Below are positions 40,631-51,131 of a DNA stretch of 64,000 bases, piece by piece. The translations under genes were made by a program, and so were the position numbers. The stretch comes from Plasmodiophora brassicae. Taxonomy: Eukaryota; Endomyxa; Phytomyxea; Plasmodiophorida; Plasmodiophoridae. Where the stretch lies: assembly GCA_039704465.1 (NCBI GenBank), contig JASFAU010000002.1, positions 868,001-932,000 of the forward strand, in the 5' to 3' direction. The notes under the pieces were generated by a model. The model was not told where the DNA came from. It ran no database searches and saw only the letters and a program-made list of their open reading frames with translations. Each line of letters starts with the position of its first letter. Within the stretch, counting starts at the first letter, position 1.

Positions 40631-43011
40631 ATGCCGACCACCACGAGCCTGTCGGCGCACATGGACCATTTCGAGATTGCGTCGCCGATCCTGTCCGGCG
40701 ACGCCGACGGCCTCATCAACATCGATTCCGTCGATGAGGACATCAAGGAAGGCGAACCCGCCATGGACGACGAAGATGGCGGCCCGGGACGCAAGCGATC
40801 CCGTTTGTCGCCCTCCATTCGAACTGACCCGAACGTGCTGTCGATCGCGCCGCCAGTGGCGACCAATAGACGGCGGGCGCCACTGCTGCTCCCAAATCGA
40901 ACGTCATCGCCGCCATCGCCTGTCAAATCGCAGGCTGCAACGAGGTCGTCGGCGCCCATCTCCTGTCCGGTTTGGGAAGAATTGCATTCGCGTTCGTCGT
41001 TCGTGCCGCCGCCAATGTCAGGCCTGACCGCTACGTTCTACGATCGACAGATGCTGATCTTTGGCGGGTACAATAACAACGCCGCCCTAGACGGGCTGTA
41101 TTCGCTGGACCTCGACACTCTCGAGTGGACCGAAGTGCAAACGGCTGGCCCGCGTCCGTCCGCGAGGACGTCGCACTCGGCGGCCATCGACCCCCACAAC
41201 GCGCTGCTCTACATCTTTGGTGGAAGCGGGTCCCAGTTCGGACATACGAACCTGAACGACCTGTACGTCTTGGACCTGCGATTGCGGCTGTGGCGACAGA
41301 TGGCGTTGCATGGCGAGGAGATTCTGCCGAGGTATGGGCAGTCGATGACCTGGCACAATGGGCGTCTGTACATATTCGGGGGCACGTTCGGTCGGGAGTT
41401 CTCGCAAGATCTGTTCATCGTGGATACGGCCACAGGGGCGTGCAGGCGCATGGAGCAGGACGGGTCGGCTCCAACGGCCAGGTACAAGCACGCGGCCGCC
41501 ATCTACAACGGGTCGTACATGCTGGTGTTCGGTGGGGCCGAACGCCAGAATTACAAGCTGAACGACGTCGCGATGCTGGACCTGCGGACGCTGAAGTGGA
41601 CGAAGCTGGAGTGCACGGGCACCAAGCCGGGTGGCCGGTTCGCCCACTCGATGTGCATCGAAGGCGACACGGCGTTCGTGTTTGGGGGGACGGACAGGGA
41701 GGCCTGCCAGTCCGATCTCTACATGTTGAACCTGTCGACCAGGATCTGGACGAAGGTGGGCAGCGCCCCCCTGTGTGCACTGCCGCACCGTCATGCGAGC
41801 CTAACTCGCCCACGGTTTAGGTTCAGTGTGGTGCAGAAGGGCGATCCCCGAGAGGTCGATACTTTCATGGCGCCATTCTGGATAGCACGACAGGCAAGAT
41901 GATCGTTTGGGGCGGCAAGGGGTCGACGGAGGCCCAGATCCGGTTCAATGACCTCCACGCGATTCAAGTCTGCTACGTGGAGCACGCCGACCCGGCTCGG
42001 GCATCTCTCTCGTCCGACCTGCACCGGCTGTTTGAGAGCGGCTCCATGGCCGACCTTCACTGCAGCAACGGGCGAGATGCCCATCAGCTCGTCATCAGGG
42101 CACGCGCAACGGCTCTGGCGGAGCGCATCGATTACGACGACGACGGCCATGCCGTTCTGCCTATTGACTCGCCGAACCCGGTCGTCGTCGACCTCCTTCT
42201 TCGGTACCTGTACACCGACCAGATCGACCCGTTTCACTGTTCCACCGACGACGACTTCAATGTCCTCATCGAGGTGGCCCAGCTCGCCGAGCGCTTGGTC
42301 ATCCAGCGACTTGCACGGCTGGCAGAGCGAATGGCCCGACATCACGTCACTACGGCCAGAGCGCACGCTGCCCTCAGACATCTGGGAGACACGCCGTCCA
42401 GCCTCCAGCACTTCCTCAGGCAGTTCATCTCGATCCACTCGGGGCTATCCGCCACGATCCCCGTTTCCATGCTGCCGTCGGACGTGCAAGGACCGACGCC
42501 GGACGTCGTTGTGCCGCCGTCGTCGCTGCTGGAAGATTTCGGCCGCCTGCGACGCCTGTCTTCGTCCGCCGCCGAATTGCAAGCGGTTCCGTTCGACATG
42601 CGGTTCGTGTGCGGCCGGCAACGGGAACGGATCGGAGCGCATCAGCTCCTTCTCGCGGCACGCTCGTCGTACTTTGGGTCGTTCTCGTTCCTCGAGGGCA
42701 TGGTCGAGGCCAGGACACGAGTGTGCCGGTTCCCCGAGTCCGGCGAGGGCGTGCTGTCGCGAGCGGCATTCAGCGTCCTGCTCGACTACCTGTACGGAGG
42801 CGACCGACTCGCGTGCACGGCCATGAGCGACGAGGCAGCCGCCCAGCTGGCCGCCATCGACGTCTGCAACTTCTTCGGCCTGAGCTCCATGCACCTCCAC
42901 GACCTGCTTCGGAAGCGGCTGCAAGGGGACCCCCAGGACACGGGCATCATCGCGGCCGCAGCCGCGGCCGCGTCCCGCATCAGAACGAAGGCGCCCTGCT
43001 CGCTGAGTTAA
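40631..43011 (+). CDS. LZTR1: Kelch-BTB-BTB protein, LZTR1-like
   Basis: Exons 40631-41755 and 41821-43011 join across a 65-nt intron to give 771 residues. An acidic/basic N-terminal region of about 115 residues is followed by six kelch-type repeats with the double-Gly blade signature: LIFGGYNNN, LYIFGGSGSQ, LYIFGGTFG, MLVFGGAE, AFVFGGTD, MIVWGGKG. Two BTB domains follow, the first from FESGSMADLHCSNGRDAHQL, the second from VPFDMRFVCG and HQLLLAARSSYF to VLLDYLYGGDRL. Kelch plus two BTB domains, in this order, is the architecture of LZTR1, a Cullin-3 substrate adaptor that in animals targets RAS-family GTPases. The adaptor role is established for the family; the substrate here is unknown. A decayed partial copy precedes it. 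Confidence 0.88.
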
Positions 43012-43206
43012 TCGAGGCCCTGTCCCCGTCTCCACCCTCCCCTACGATACTAATCTGTACCATACCCGAATACACATGACGAGATAGACCATAGCCGGGA
43101 TCTGCGTCACGCGTGGGCCGGCAGTACCGCTCCGCGGTGGGGTGTGGTGCCGGTGGACCCCCGTTTGGTGGGAGGACAGTCCGCAGACGGCGGCAACCGA
43201 GTCGTG

Positions 43207-44380
43207 ATGTTGCGGGTCCTGGGGCGTACGCCTTGGACGCGGCGATCAGTCAGGGTCGCTGCTGCTCGTGCAGGTTGTCCGCGATGGTCGACTACGGGGA
43301 CGGCAGCGGTGGCGGCCGTGGACGCGGTGGCGGCGCCGACGGCGACGGCGACAGCGGATGGGTTGATGACGTTCGGGGATGCGACGACGGCGGTGACGCA
43401 GGGGTCGATGGCGTGGTATGAGTGGGGGGCGTATGGCCTGCAGGAGGTTATGAATTACGGGCATACGGCGATGGGGCTGCCCTGGTGGGCATCGATCGTG
43501 GCGACGACCATTGGGATCCGTTTGCTGCTGGCGCCGCTCGCCGTGCCTCAGATGCGATGCGCGTCGCGCCTGACGATTCTCCGGCCAAAGATACAGAGCC
43601 TGCAGGAGAAGATGAGGGACCGGATGGTGAATGGGCCACCTCCGTCCGCTGAAGAGCGTGTCGTCATGCAGAACGAGCTGTGGGATGTGTTCAGGAAGTA
43701 CGACGTCAGTCCTTTCAAGGTGTGCTGCTTGTCTGCGCGTACCTGTCCTGAGCGATCAATGGCCTGACGTGGATTTACAGTCGCTGAAGTTCGCTCTGCT
43801 CCAAATGCCGGTGTTTCTATCGTTCTTCCTCGCTCTTCGCGAACTGGGCACTCGATACCCTGAGTGCAAGACTGGCGGTTCGTCCACCCGACCCTTGCGT
43901 CCGTGTGGCGTTGCTGACTTGTACGCGGCGGCAGGTGCCTTGTGGTTCACAGACCTGGCCAGCCAGGACCCTTACTATGCATTACCGGTGATGTCCGCGT
44001 TGTCCTTCGTCGCAACGCTGGAATTCGGAGCAGGTAATTGCCGTTGACTGTTGAAGTCGGGAACGGTTACATTGGGTACAGAGGGCGACTCCATGGATCC
44101 CAATGTCAAGAAGGCTTTCAGGCTAGTCCCTCTCATTGTCGTCCCGCTGACGTTCTATTTGCCCCAAGGCGTCTTTCTCTACTGGATTACGAACAGTTTG
44201 TACGGTGTTGTCCAAACCAAGCTCATCCGCTCAGAGGCTGCTCGGCGCTTCTTCAATATCCCCAATCCGAAGGCGCCCAACGCTCTGGCCGAACTCGAAA
44301 TGCACGTCGGAGGCACCCGGGACGTCCAGGTGAAACCCGACATCATTCCTAATCGTCCATTCTACAAAAGCACACGATAG
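43207..44380 (+). CDS. OXA1: Mitochondrial inner-membrane insertase Oxa1 (YidC/Oxa1 family)
   Basis: Inserts proteins into the inner mitochondrial membrane from the matrix side. Exons 43207-43719, 43781-43877, 43935-44033 and 44082-44380 give 335 residues; introns are 61, 57 and 48 nt. The N-terminus is a basic presequence (MLRVLGRTPWTRRSVRV). The conserved core follows: WWASIVATTIGIRLLLAPLA, whose Arg is the YidC groove residue, then the helical hairpin (IQSLQEKMRDRM). KFALLQMPVFLSFFLALREL, LWFTDLASQDPYY and LPQGVFLYWITNSLYGVVQT come after it. The C-terminal tail is short. The 57-nt second intron is divisible by three and stop-free; its removal restores the KTGGALWF block seen in all Oxa1 proteins. 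Confidence 0.94.
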
Positions 44381-44512
44381 GCGCGGACAAGGCGTGCCGC
44401 CATCATCCGCGTATTGTCAATACACTGTGACAGACGTAGACGAACAACCAAACCATGCAACGTGATAAAGCGCATGTATTTGAGGTTGTTGAGGGCGGCG
44501 CGATACGATACT

Positions 44513-44935
44513 CTACAGGATCGAGCCAGCAGCACTGCTGATTCGGGGCCACAGGTCGGCACACTCCTTGGCAACTGGGCCGGTGATACCGGAACCCTTC
44601 ATCTCGCCCTTCTCGTTGACGATGACACCGGCGTTGTCCTCGAAGTAGATGAAGTTTCCGTTGGGGCGGCGCCACGATTTGCGCTGACGGATAACGACGG
44701 CCGGCATGACCTTCTTACGCAGCTCGGGCTTGCCCTTCTTGACCGTCGCCATGACCATGTCGCCGACAGTGGCAGCCGGGAGACGGTTCAGACGGCCAGG
44801 GACGCCTTTCACGGAAATAATGTACAGGTTCTTGGCACCCGTGTTGTCAGCACAGTTGATGACGGCTCCGACCGGGAGACCGACGGTCGTGTGGAATTTC
44901 GATCCGCTGGCCCCACCTCGGCCGACCTTACTCAT
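44513..44935 (-). CDS. RPL23: Ribosomal protein uL14 (eukaryotic L23), large subunit
   Basis: 140 residues, single exon, the same length as human RPL23. The sequence runs [20 protein letters not shown], then [39 protein letters not shown], then [16 protein letters not shown] and [12 protein letters not shown], ending [18 protein letters not shown]. It binds rRNA at the subunit interface near bridge B8. No intron is present, although ribosomal protein genes in other organisms are often interrupted. It is convergent with OXA1, stops 132 bp apart. Confidence 0.98.
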   Translation of the reverse strand: MSKVGRGGASGSKFHTTVGLPVGAVINCADNTGAKNLYIISVKGVPGRLNRLPAATVGDMVMATVKKGKPELRKKVMPAVVIRQRKSWRRPNGNFIYFEDNAGVIVNEKGEMKGSGITGPVAKECADLWPRISSAAGSIL

Positions 44936-45209
44936 GGTTGGCGACGAATCCCTATCAACTGGCAGACTGCCTTCACGGACTCCGTGACGGATGCCGCATC
45001 GATACTATTAGGGCGCGTCCATAAATCAGGCACACTCCCTATGCTCCGTGCTATTCCAGCAGGCCCACGACGTTCTGCTGCTTGACGACATACGCGATCG
45101 ATGTGCGCGTCGTCGACCTGGGACGTGTCACTCGAGATGTCAGACAATCGCGTGATGACCGGTGTTGCAGGCTGAGGGTATGCCGGCCGAGATTAACACA
45201 TGTGTGTAG

Positions 45210-48200
45210 TTACTGATCGAAATCTTCAAAGAGCCCCATGAGATCATGCAGGCGTTCAGAAAGATCGTTATCGTCATAATCGTCATGATGCAGAACGCCT
45301 TGGGCAATGGCCAGCTTCTTGTTCTGCAGCTCCAGGATCCGTTCTTCGATTGACCTGGCGACGACAAACCGTCGAACGTTGACATTCTTCAACTGACCAA
45401 TTCTGTGAACGCGATCGATCGCTTGCGCATCCTGTCCAAAATCAGTTCAGTCATATGCGGAATCACATGATACTACAAAGCGTGACGAAGCCTCACCACG
45501 GCAGGGTTCCACTGAACAAATATCGCAGTCAGGACAGTGCTTATCCGAAACACGAATGGCGCGTACCCAGATGTCAAGGAGAATGACGTTGGACGCTGTC
45601 ACCAGGTTCAACCCAACACCGCCAACACGGAGCGAACACAAAAGTACACGAGCTTCAGTGTCTGGATTGCAAAACTCCTCAAGAACGGCCTCGCGATTCC
45701 GCTGCGAAAGCTTTCCGTCCAAGCGAAGGAACCTGTGGTTTCCAGCTGCAAGTGCCTTTTCCACTAAATCCAACTGACCGCACCGCTATCAGCGACAGTT
45801 ATCGAGTACCAGAATTTTGTCTCGCGCTGACCATTGACGTCCATTGCGAAAACACGACGGTCTTGCAACTGGGATCAGCAGCCCGGAAGGCTTCCAATTC
45901 CGCCACAAGCTGACGAGTCTTGGCGCTGTGCGTCCACTCCTGGTCCAGGTCGATATCACAAACTAAGGCACAGCAGACGTTTGCATTTCAATACGAATCA
46001 GGAAGATAACGCTTACCTGGAGCAACACCCGATAGAAGCTGGCTTCTGTAAATGATCGTGCGACATATCGGGCAAGCGGCACGACTGGACTTGCCGAACA
46101 GAGAATCCGAACAGTCACGACACATACTGATGATGGTCATTCACATAGGTTAGCGTTTCGGAATCGCGCACAACTCACATGTGGCCACAACGAGAGAACA
46201 CGGGGTCTGCTGGGGGATCAAGGCACATCGGGCACTCTAGAGCGTTTCCGTCCGCGCTAGCTTTCAGGGCAGTTGAAAGCTCCTCGATATATTCCTGTTA
46301 CAGCGAAAGGTCAATACCCAAGTCGACACACATTGGTACTGATGGGACCATACCTTGGAACACGTGCCGTCGTCGGCCTTTGTCAGAGTTCGTATAAGCC
46401 GGTTCGCCGAAGACGCTTGCTGCTTTTCAGCATCGGAGGAGTATCCGCGAACCTGTGCCAATGAGAAGTCAACCCATGGGATACCGGATGCGACGATGGT
46501 CATGCAAACGTACGAGAAACGGGTGCGAACAAGCCTGGCGCAGGCGCATGATCATCTCCAGCACATTCGCACATTGTTTTGAGAGAGCCTTGCTCCTGAG
46601 CAACCCCTGCGTTGACCGTAAGGGACGATCCCAAATGAATACGTGAGAAACTCACCTGGAGTTGCTCTCTACTTCGCAAGAACAGTGCGTCATACAGTGC
46701 TCGTTCTTCCGGAGACAAGACGATTTTAACGACACGTTCATCACGTGGAGGAAGATTCAACAGAGGTTTCCCGTTGGCGTCTTTGCCTGTAACAGAGGTG
46801 GTCAGCATTAACCGGGACAGACGCGATGTGTGCTAGGTAGGTAGTCAGCTCGTACTCGTCTTGCATCGTCGCAGTAGAAGGGGTTGCAAAATGGTGCCCA
46901 GGCGCTGGAGCACAGCAGTGTCACCCTGCTCGAACGGGTTCTGGATCTGAGAATTCCACCAGGATATCCTGGACCTATAGCGATGTATCACATGATTGCC
47001 CATGCCGACGTTCCGCAACAGCATACCAGGGGTCTTCGCGTAGAAACCGGAACAAGCTATGCAGGTCGTGGAGGTTGTTTTGAATCGGTGTCCCCGTTAG
47101 GGCGAACCTTGCTCGTGCCTGCAGAGCAAACGCTGCTTTCGCTGTCAAAGTTGTCCTGTTCTTGATATGGTGCGCCTCATCGAGGATAACACGATCCCAA
47201 GTCGAAGTGAAAATGATACTCTCTTCGCGCTTCGCCTGATTGTAGTCGGAAGCCAGAACGCCTGCTCACCAACGTCAGCGGTTGCAATGGCTGCTGAACG
47301 AGACGGGCAGACCGTATGTGGTTATAAGGACATCAAAGTTGTCCCTTCTGTCATCGTTTCTGTCCGAGCCGTAATAAATCGACACAACTAGATCGGAGTG
47401 GCGTTCGATTTCGTCACGCCACTGCGCCAGAAGAGACATAGGGCATACGACGAGCGTCGCTGCGAGGTAGCCGGTACAACCTGGAGGCTTGACGCCAGGT
47501 TTTGAACACATCAGTGCAATGGCTTCGATTGTCTTCCCTACACGGTGGAGTCAATGCCGACGTACACCTCGACTGCAAAACCGGACACACCCATGCCCAT
47601 CTATCACATCATGTCAGATTGCAGACAGAGCAGGGCACGTTCCGGTCGCCGACCTCGTCACCGAGGATGCCACCGCATGAAACAGGGCGCGATTCCGGCC
47701 GCTGAAGCGTCAGCACGGTAGTCGACGAGTTCGCGTAGTAGCGCAGGCCATCGTCAGGAAATGTACGCGTTTCCCACTCAGGGCCCAGCTGGCCGCTGGG
47801 TAGCATTTCTCTGTTCTCTCTGCGAAGCATCCACTCCAGGGCCTGCTTCTGATACGGGCGTAGTTGACAGCGGAGCGAGGCCGGAGGTTCTGCTTCTGGC
47901 AGCGTGCGGTGCTCGGTATCGATCGAGTCGTAAAGCGATGCAAGACGTAATGCTGAGCGCTCCACCTGTGCCCGGGTTGGTTTGAGCGCGTCCGCGATAT
48001 TCGCGCCTGCAAGAAGGCGAAGCAGTGGGAATATAGGAGCTTTCACAGGGTCTTGCTCAATGTCGTCGTCGTCGCCACGGTCGTCACTAGCGACCTTGGA
48101 CTCGAACAGCGCGGGTAGAGCCCAAACGTGGACGACAACGTCAACAGATGTGAACGTGCTGATGTTGGCTGGTGGAAACACGACACACGCCGATATCTCA

Positions 48201-48644
48201 ATCAAGCCGCTCTTGAGCAGTGGCAGCAGCAGGCGACTGGACGCCAGATCCAGCTTCCCAACTTCAAGACGGTTCCTGAGGACAGAAGGTTGGCCCTCCA
48301 TCGTCACTCTATGGGCACGATACGCTCCCTACATACCTCGGGTGATGGCCTAACGGCAGAGGCGGCCCGCTACACGATTCCACATCGTCTTGATGAACCA
48401 GGAACCTCACGGCGCCGTCCTCTGACCTGGCCTTCTTCCTGGCGTGCTCCACGCCAGCCTTCTTTGCGCGCATCGGGAACTCCAGCCAGGTCCCGTGCAC
48501 AACCCGCCCGACGCACTTCGTGAGGAACGTCCCCCTGGTCTGGAACGACCCCATTCGTTTCGGAGCGGCGAGCTTCGCAGGCCCGGGCGCAATCGGCCGG
48601 TCATCGCTGTCGGAGCTGGCCGCCGTTAAATCAACGGTCTCCAT
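45210..48644 (-). CDS. RAD5: Rad5/HLTF-type SNF2 helicase with RING finger
   Basis: DNA-damage tolerance translocase and E3 ligase that polyubiquitinates PCNA in yeast and animals. I infer 15 exons (48644-48376, 48308-47654, 47600-47591, 47537-47313, 47261-47027, 46968-46856, 46786-46656, 46606-46514, 46452-46354, 46294-46179, 46126-46017, 45962-45832, 45773-45567, 45511-45497, 45431-45210) giving 876 residues in an exact frame. A HIRAN-like region lies near residues 80-160. The SNF2 ATPase has [25 protein letters not shown] (Walker A), [21 protein letters not shown] and LTGTPIQN. The RING finger is [18 protein letters not shown] to CPICR, inserted between the ATPase lobes as in Rad5. Lobe 2 has [43 protein letters not shown] and DRVHRIGQ. 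Micro-exons of 10 and 15 nt encode part of Walker A and motif V. Confidence 0.93.
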
Positions 48645-48711
48645 CGCGCTGCGCCCCAGCCCCGTGGATCGCGCGGCGAATCGATCGACGGCGGCGCACG
48701 CAGATCGCAGT

Positions 48712-49840
48712 ATGACGCCGGCGGACGACGCCGATGGCAGCCACGCGCGGATATTCGTGTCGATCGCCAGCTATCGCGATCCGGAAACGGCCTGGACGGT
48801 TCGGAGCGCTCTGCAGCGAGCCAGGTACGACGACGAGTATCACCCCCCGGGGGATAGTCTGGGCGTCGTTGAACAGATACGGCAGGTTCCCGAGGCGTCT
48901 CGTGTTTGGGATCTGCTGGCAGTACGATGCCAGCGTCGACGCCGAGCGACTGTTCTCTGACATGCCGAAGCCGCTGTTCGAGGGCCAAATCCGGTCGGTG
49001 TCCCTGAGGCACGACCAGGCGTGTGGTCCACAGTGGGCCCGGTACCTAATCCAGTCGCGGCTCTATCGCGACGAACCCTTCTACTTGCAGATCGATTCGC
49101 ATATGCGATTCTGCCACGACTTCGACGTCATCCTCATCGAAGAGTTCAACGATGCGTGGGCGCAATCACCCCGGCCGATCCTGACGACGTACCCGCCAGG
49201 GTACACCCGCCTGGGTGCCGAAGGTCAACCCGAAGTCGACACGGGCATTGCAGGTGGAATGATGCCAACGCGGCTGTATCCCAGATCGTTCGGGGACGAT
49301 GGCATGCTGAGGATCGTCGGCCGTGCGTTTGACGTCGCCCCAAGCCGTCCTGTGCCGACCCCGTTCTGGGCTGCCGGATTCAGCTTCTCTCGGGGCGACT
49401 GGGTTCGCGATTGTCCTTACGACCCGAACCTGCGGCATGTCTTCTTCGGCGAGGAATCCGTCATGGCCGCTCGTATATTCACCAGCGGGTACGATTGCTT
49501 CGCGCCATCGCGTGTCGTCTGTTGCACGAAATGGTCCCGGGATTACCGGCCCACGTTCAGGGAGAATCCTGGATCTCAGTCCCTGACACACCTGTCCGTC
49601 CGACGAATGCGGTTCGTACTCGAAGCGTCGGACGGGGATGTCGACGACATTGGCGATGTGGGTCGATATGCGTTAGGCCGCGTTCGGACGATGCGGGAGT
49701 ACCAGCAGGTTGCCGGCGTTGATTTTCGAAAGCGTTCAGTCCTCGGGGACGAGCCGTCATGCGAGAAATTGTCTCCAATGCCCGCCTTGCCACCGTCTAT
49801 CACCAATCGTGTCTTGAACCTTGTTATAAACGGCGTTTAG
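48712..49840 (+). CDS. gnt1: GT60 family glycosyltransferase (Skp1 polypeptide GlcNAc-transferase type)
   Basis: Exons 48712-48824 and 48886-49840, joined across a 61-nt intron, give 355 residues. The start IFVSIASYRDPETAWTV is the signature of the GT60 family. The junction restores RLVFGICWQYD. The metal/sugar-binding motif is YLQIDSHMRF, with the Asp-Ser-His typical of GT60. LTTYPPGY, PFWAAGFSFSRGDWV and FFGEESVMAARIFTSGYD follow. In Dictyostelium and Toxoplasma the best-known member adds GlcNAc to hydroxyproline of Skp1 in the cytoplasm, regulating SCF ubiquitin ligases in response to oxygen. No signal peptide is present, consistent with cytoplasmic action. Whether the substrate here is Skp1 is inference. 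It is head-to-head with the Rad5-like gene, with only 67 bp between start codons. Confidence 0.85.
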
Positions 49841-49898
49841 ACAAAGGTGATGTTTCGGTCATTTGTTCATTGAATGTCGTTGTCAGGGCGTGTTCCGA

Positions 49899-50888
49899 TT
49901 AAACGGCATTGGATGGGTGAACTTGGTCACGGGGCGTATCGTCTGCGCCGCCTTGGTTGATGACGACGTTCACGACGGGAGGTGCTGCTTGTGCGGCGGC
50001 TGGTGTCTCTTCCGCCACCTCCTTCGTGTCCTGCTGTTTGGGACATGCCGGGTGCTCTTCGACAACGATCTCCCATGCGGCATCCATATCGGATCGCCGA
50101 TCCGCGTCGTTCTCGATCAGCGTCCAGATGAGCGTGTTCTGGTAACGCGTGTTCAGCTGCCCGATCAGCCTGCGCATGCTGGCGATGCTGCGCTCAAGAC
50201 GGCGTTGCTTGCTGGAAACGGCCTCGAAAGCGCCAAAGATGCCGAGAAGGATGAGGACGACACCAGTGATGCCCATGACCCAGTGATAGTCGACGCTGCC
50301 AGCTGGAACGCAGATGAAGGCAATGCCGATTGGAAGTAGCGCGACCATGATTCGGGCGGATCGCATGGCGTCGCGGTCGCGGAAAGCAAACGCCATCAGG
50401 CCCAGGCACCCGAGAATGGCCATCATAACGCCAATCGTGAGGCAGATCCAGGAGACATCGGTCGTATAGGGAATGATGGCGACCGACACGCCTAGCATGG
50501 CCAGGACGATGCCAAAGACGGCCCTGAAGCAAAGAGCGCCCATCAAGCCGGCGACCCCGACGACGATACCGGCGACCAGGAATGGCCTAATCAACCCAAC
50601 GGATCAGTTCGGTTGCACGGCCAGACGACAACGATCGCGGTCCTACCATTGTTGGGCCTGGAAGGCCAGCGCAATGAGGAGGACGCCGAAAGGAATGCAG
50701 ATGAATGGTAAGGCGTAGGCGACGCGGTCCCAGGAACCGTTCCCGCGGTAGAAGCGCCGCGAGTACTCGAGGTTGATGCGCCTCAACTCATTGTTGAAGT
50801 CGTTGGGCGTGATGCAGTGCCCGATGGAGTCGTTCCAGCGGCCTTCGAACCGGCGCCCGTCCAGGCTGAGCTGGATCACCGCCGACAT
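49899..50888 (-). CDS. Multi-spanning membrane protein of unknown function
   Basis: Exons 50888-50647 and 50586-49899, joined by a 60-nt intron, give 309 residues. Without splicing they would look like two separate small membrane proteins; the exact frame (TG + G = Trp) links them. A polar N-terminus with a conserved-looking stretch (RFEGRWNDSIGHCITPNDFN) and a basic helix (ELRRINLEYSRRFYRG) precedes six or so hydrophobic segments at about residues 55-75, 83-103, 108-125, 131-150, 162-180 and 188-208. The C-terminal 90 residues are soluble, with a helix (RRLIGQLNTRYQN) and an Ala/Pro/Glu-rich tail. No transporter signature is visible. It is convergent with the GT60 gene, stops 58 bp apart. 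Confidence 0.65.
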
Positions 50889-51131
50889 GCTATCTAGGGT
50901 AGCGACGCGAGAGATAACACGACGTTAAGATTCTGAGCTGCGACGCCAGTGGGGCGACCCATGTACGTAACATTCAATGCGGTGACTCACACGCGGCCAG
51001 ACTGGTCTCATGATACGAGCCGATATGCACGGTACAGTGTGAGTCAACGTCCTGATCAAGATTGGGCGGGTCTCTGACTCAACGCGAAGCTCCCCCCGCT
51101 GCATGTGTATATACGTTACCCTACAGGCTCC

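Noticed and set aside
44932..45147. 71-codon minus-strand frame ending 3 bp inside the ribosomal protein gene start
   Set aside because: No domain or hydrophobic pattern; most likely the uL14 leader and promoter.
50647..50888. Separate 81-residue single-span membrane protein
   Set aside because: Its last codon is split by a GT donor and a 60-nt intron joins it in frame to the next membrane protein, so it is the first exon of a 309-residue gene.
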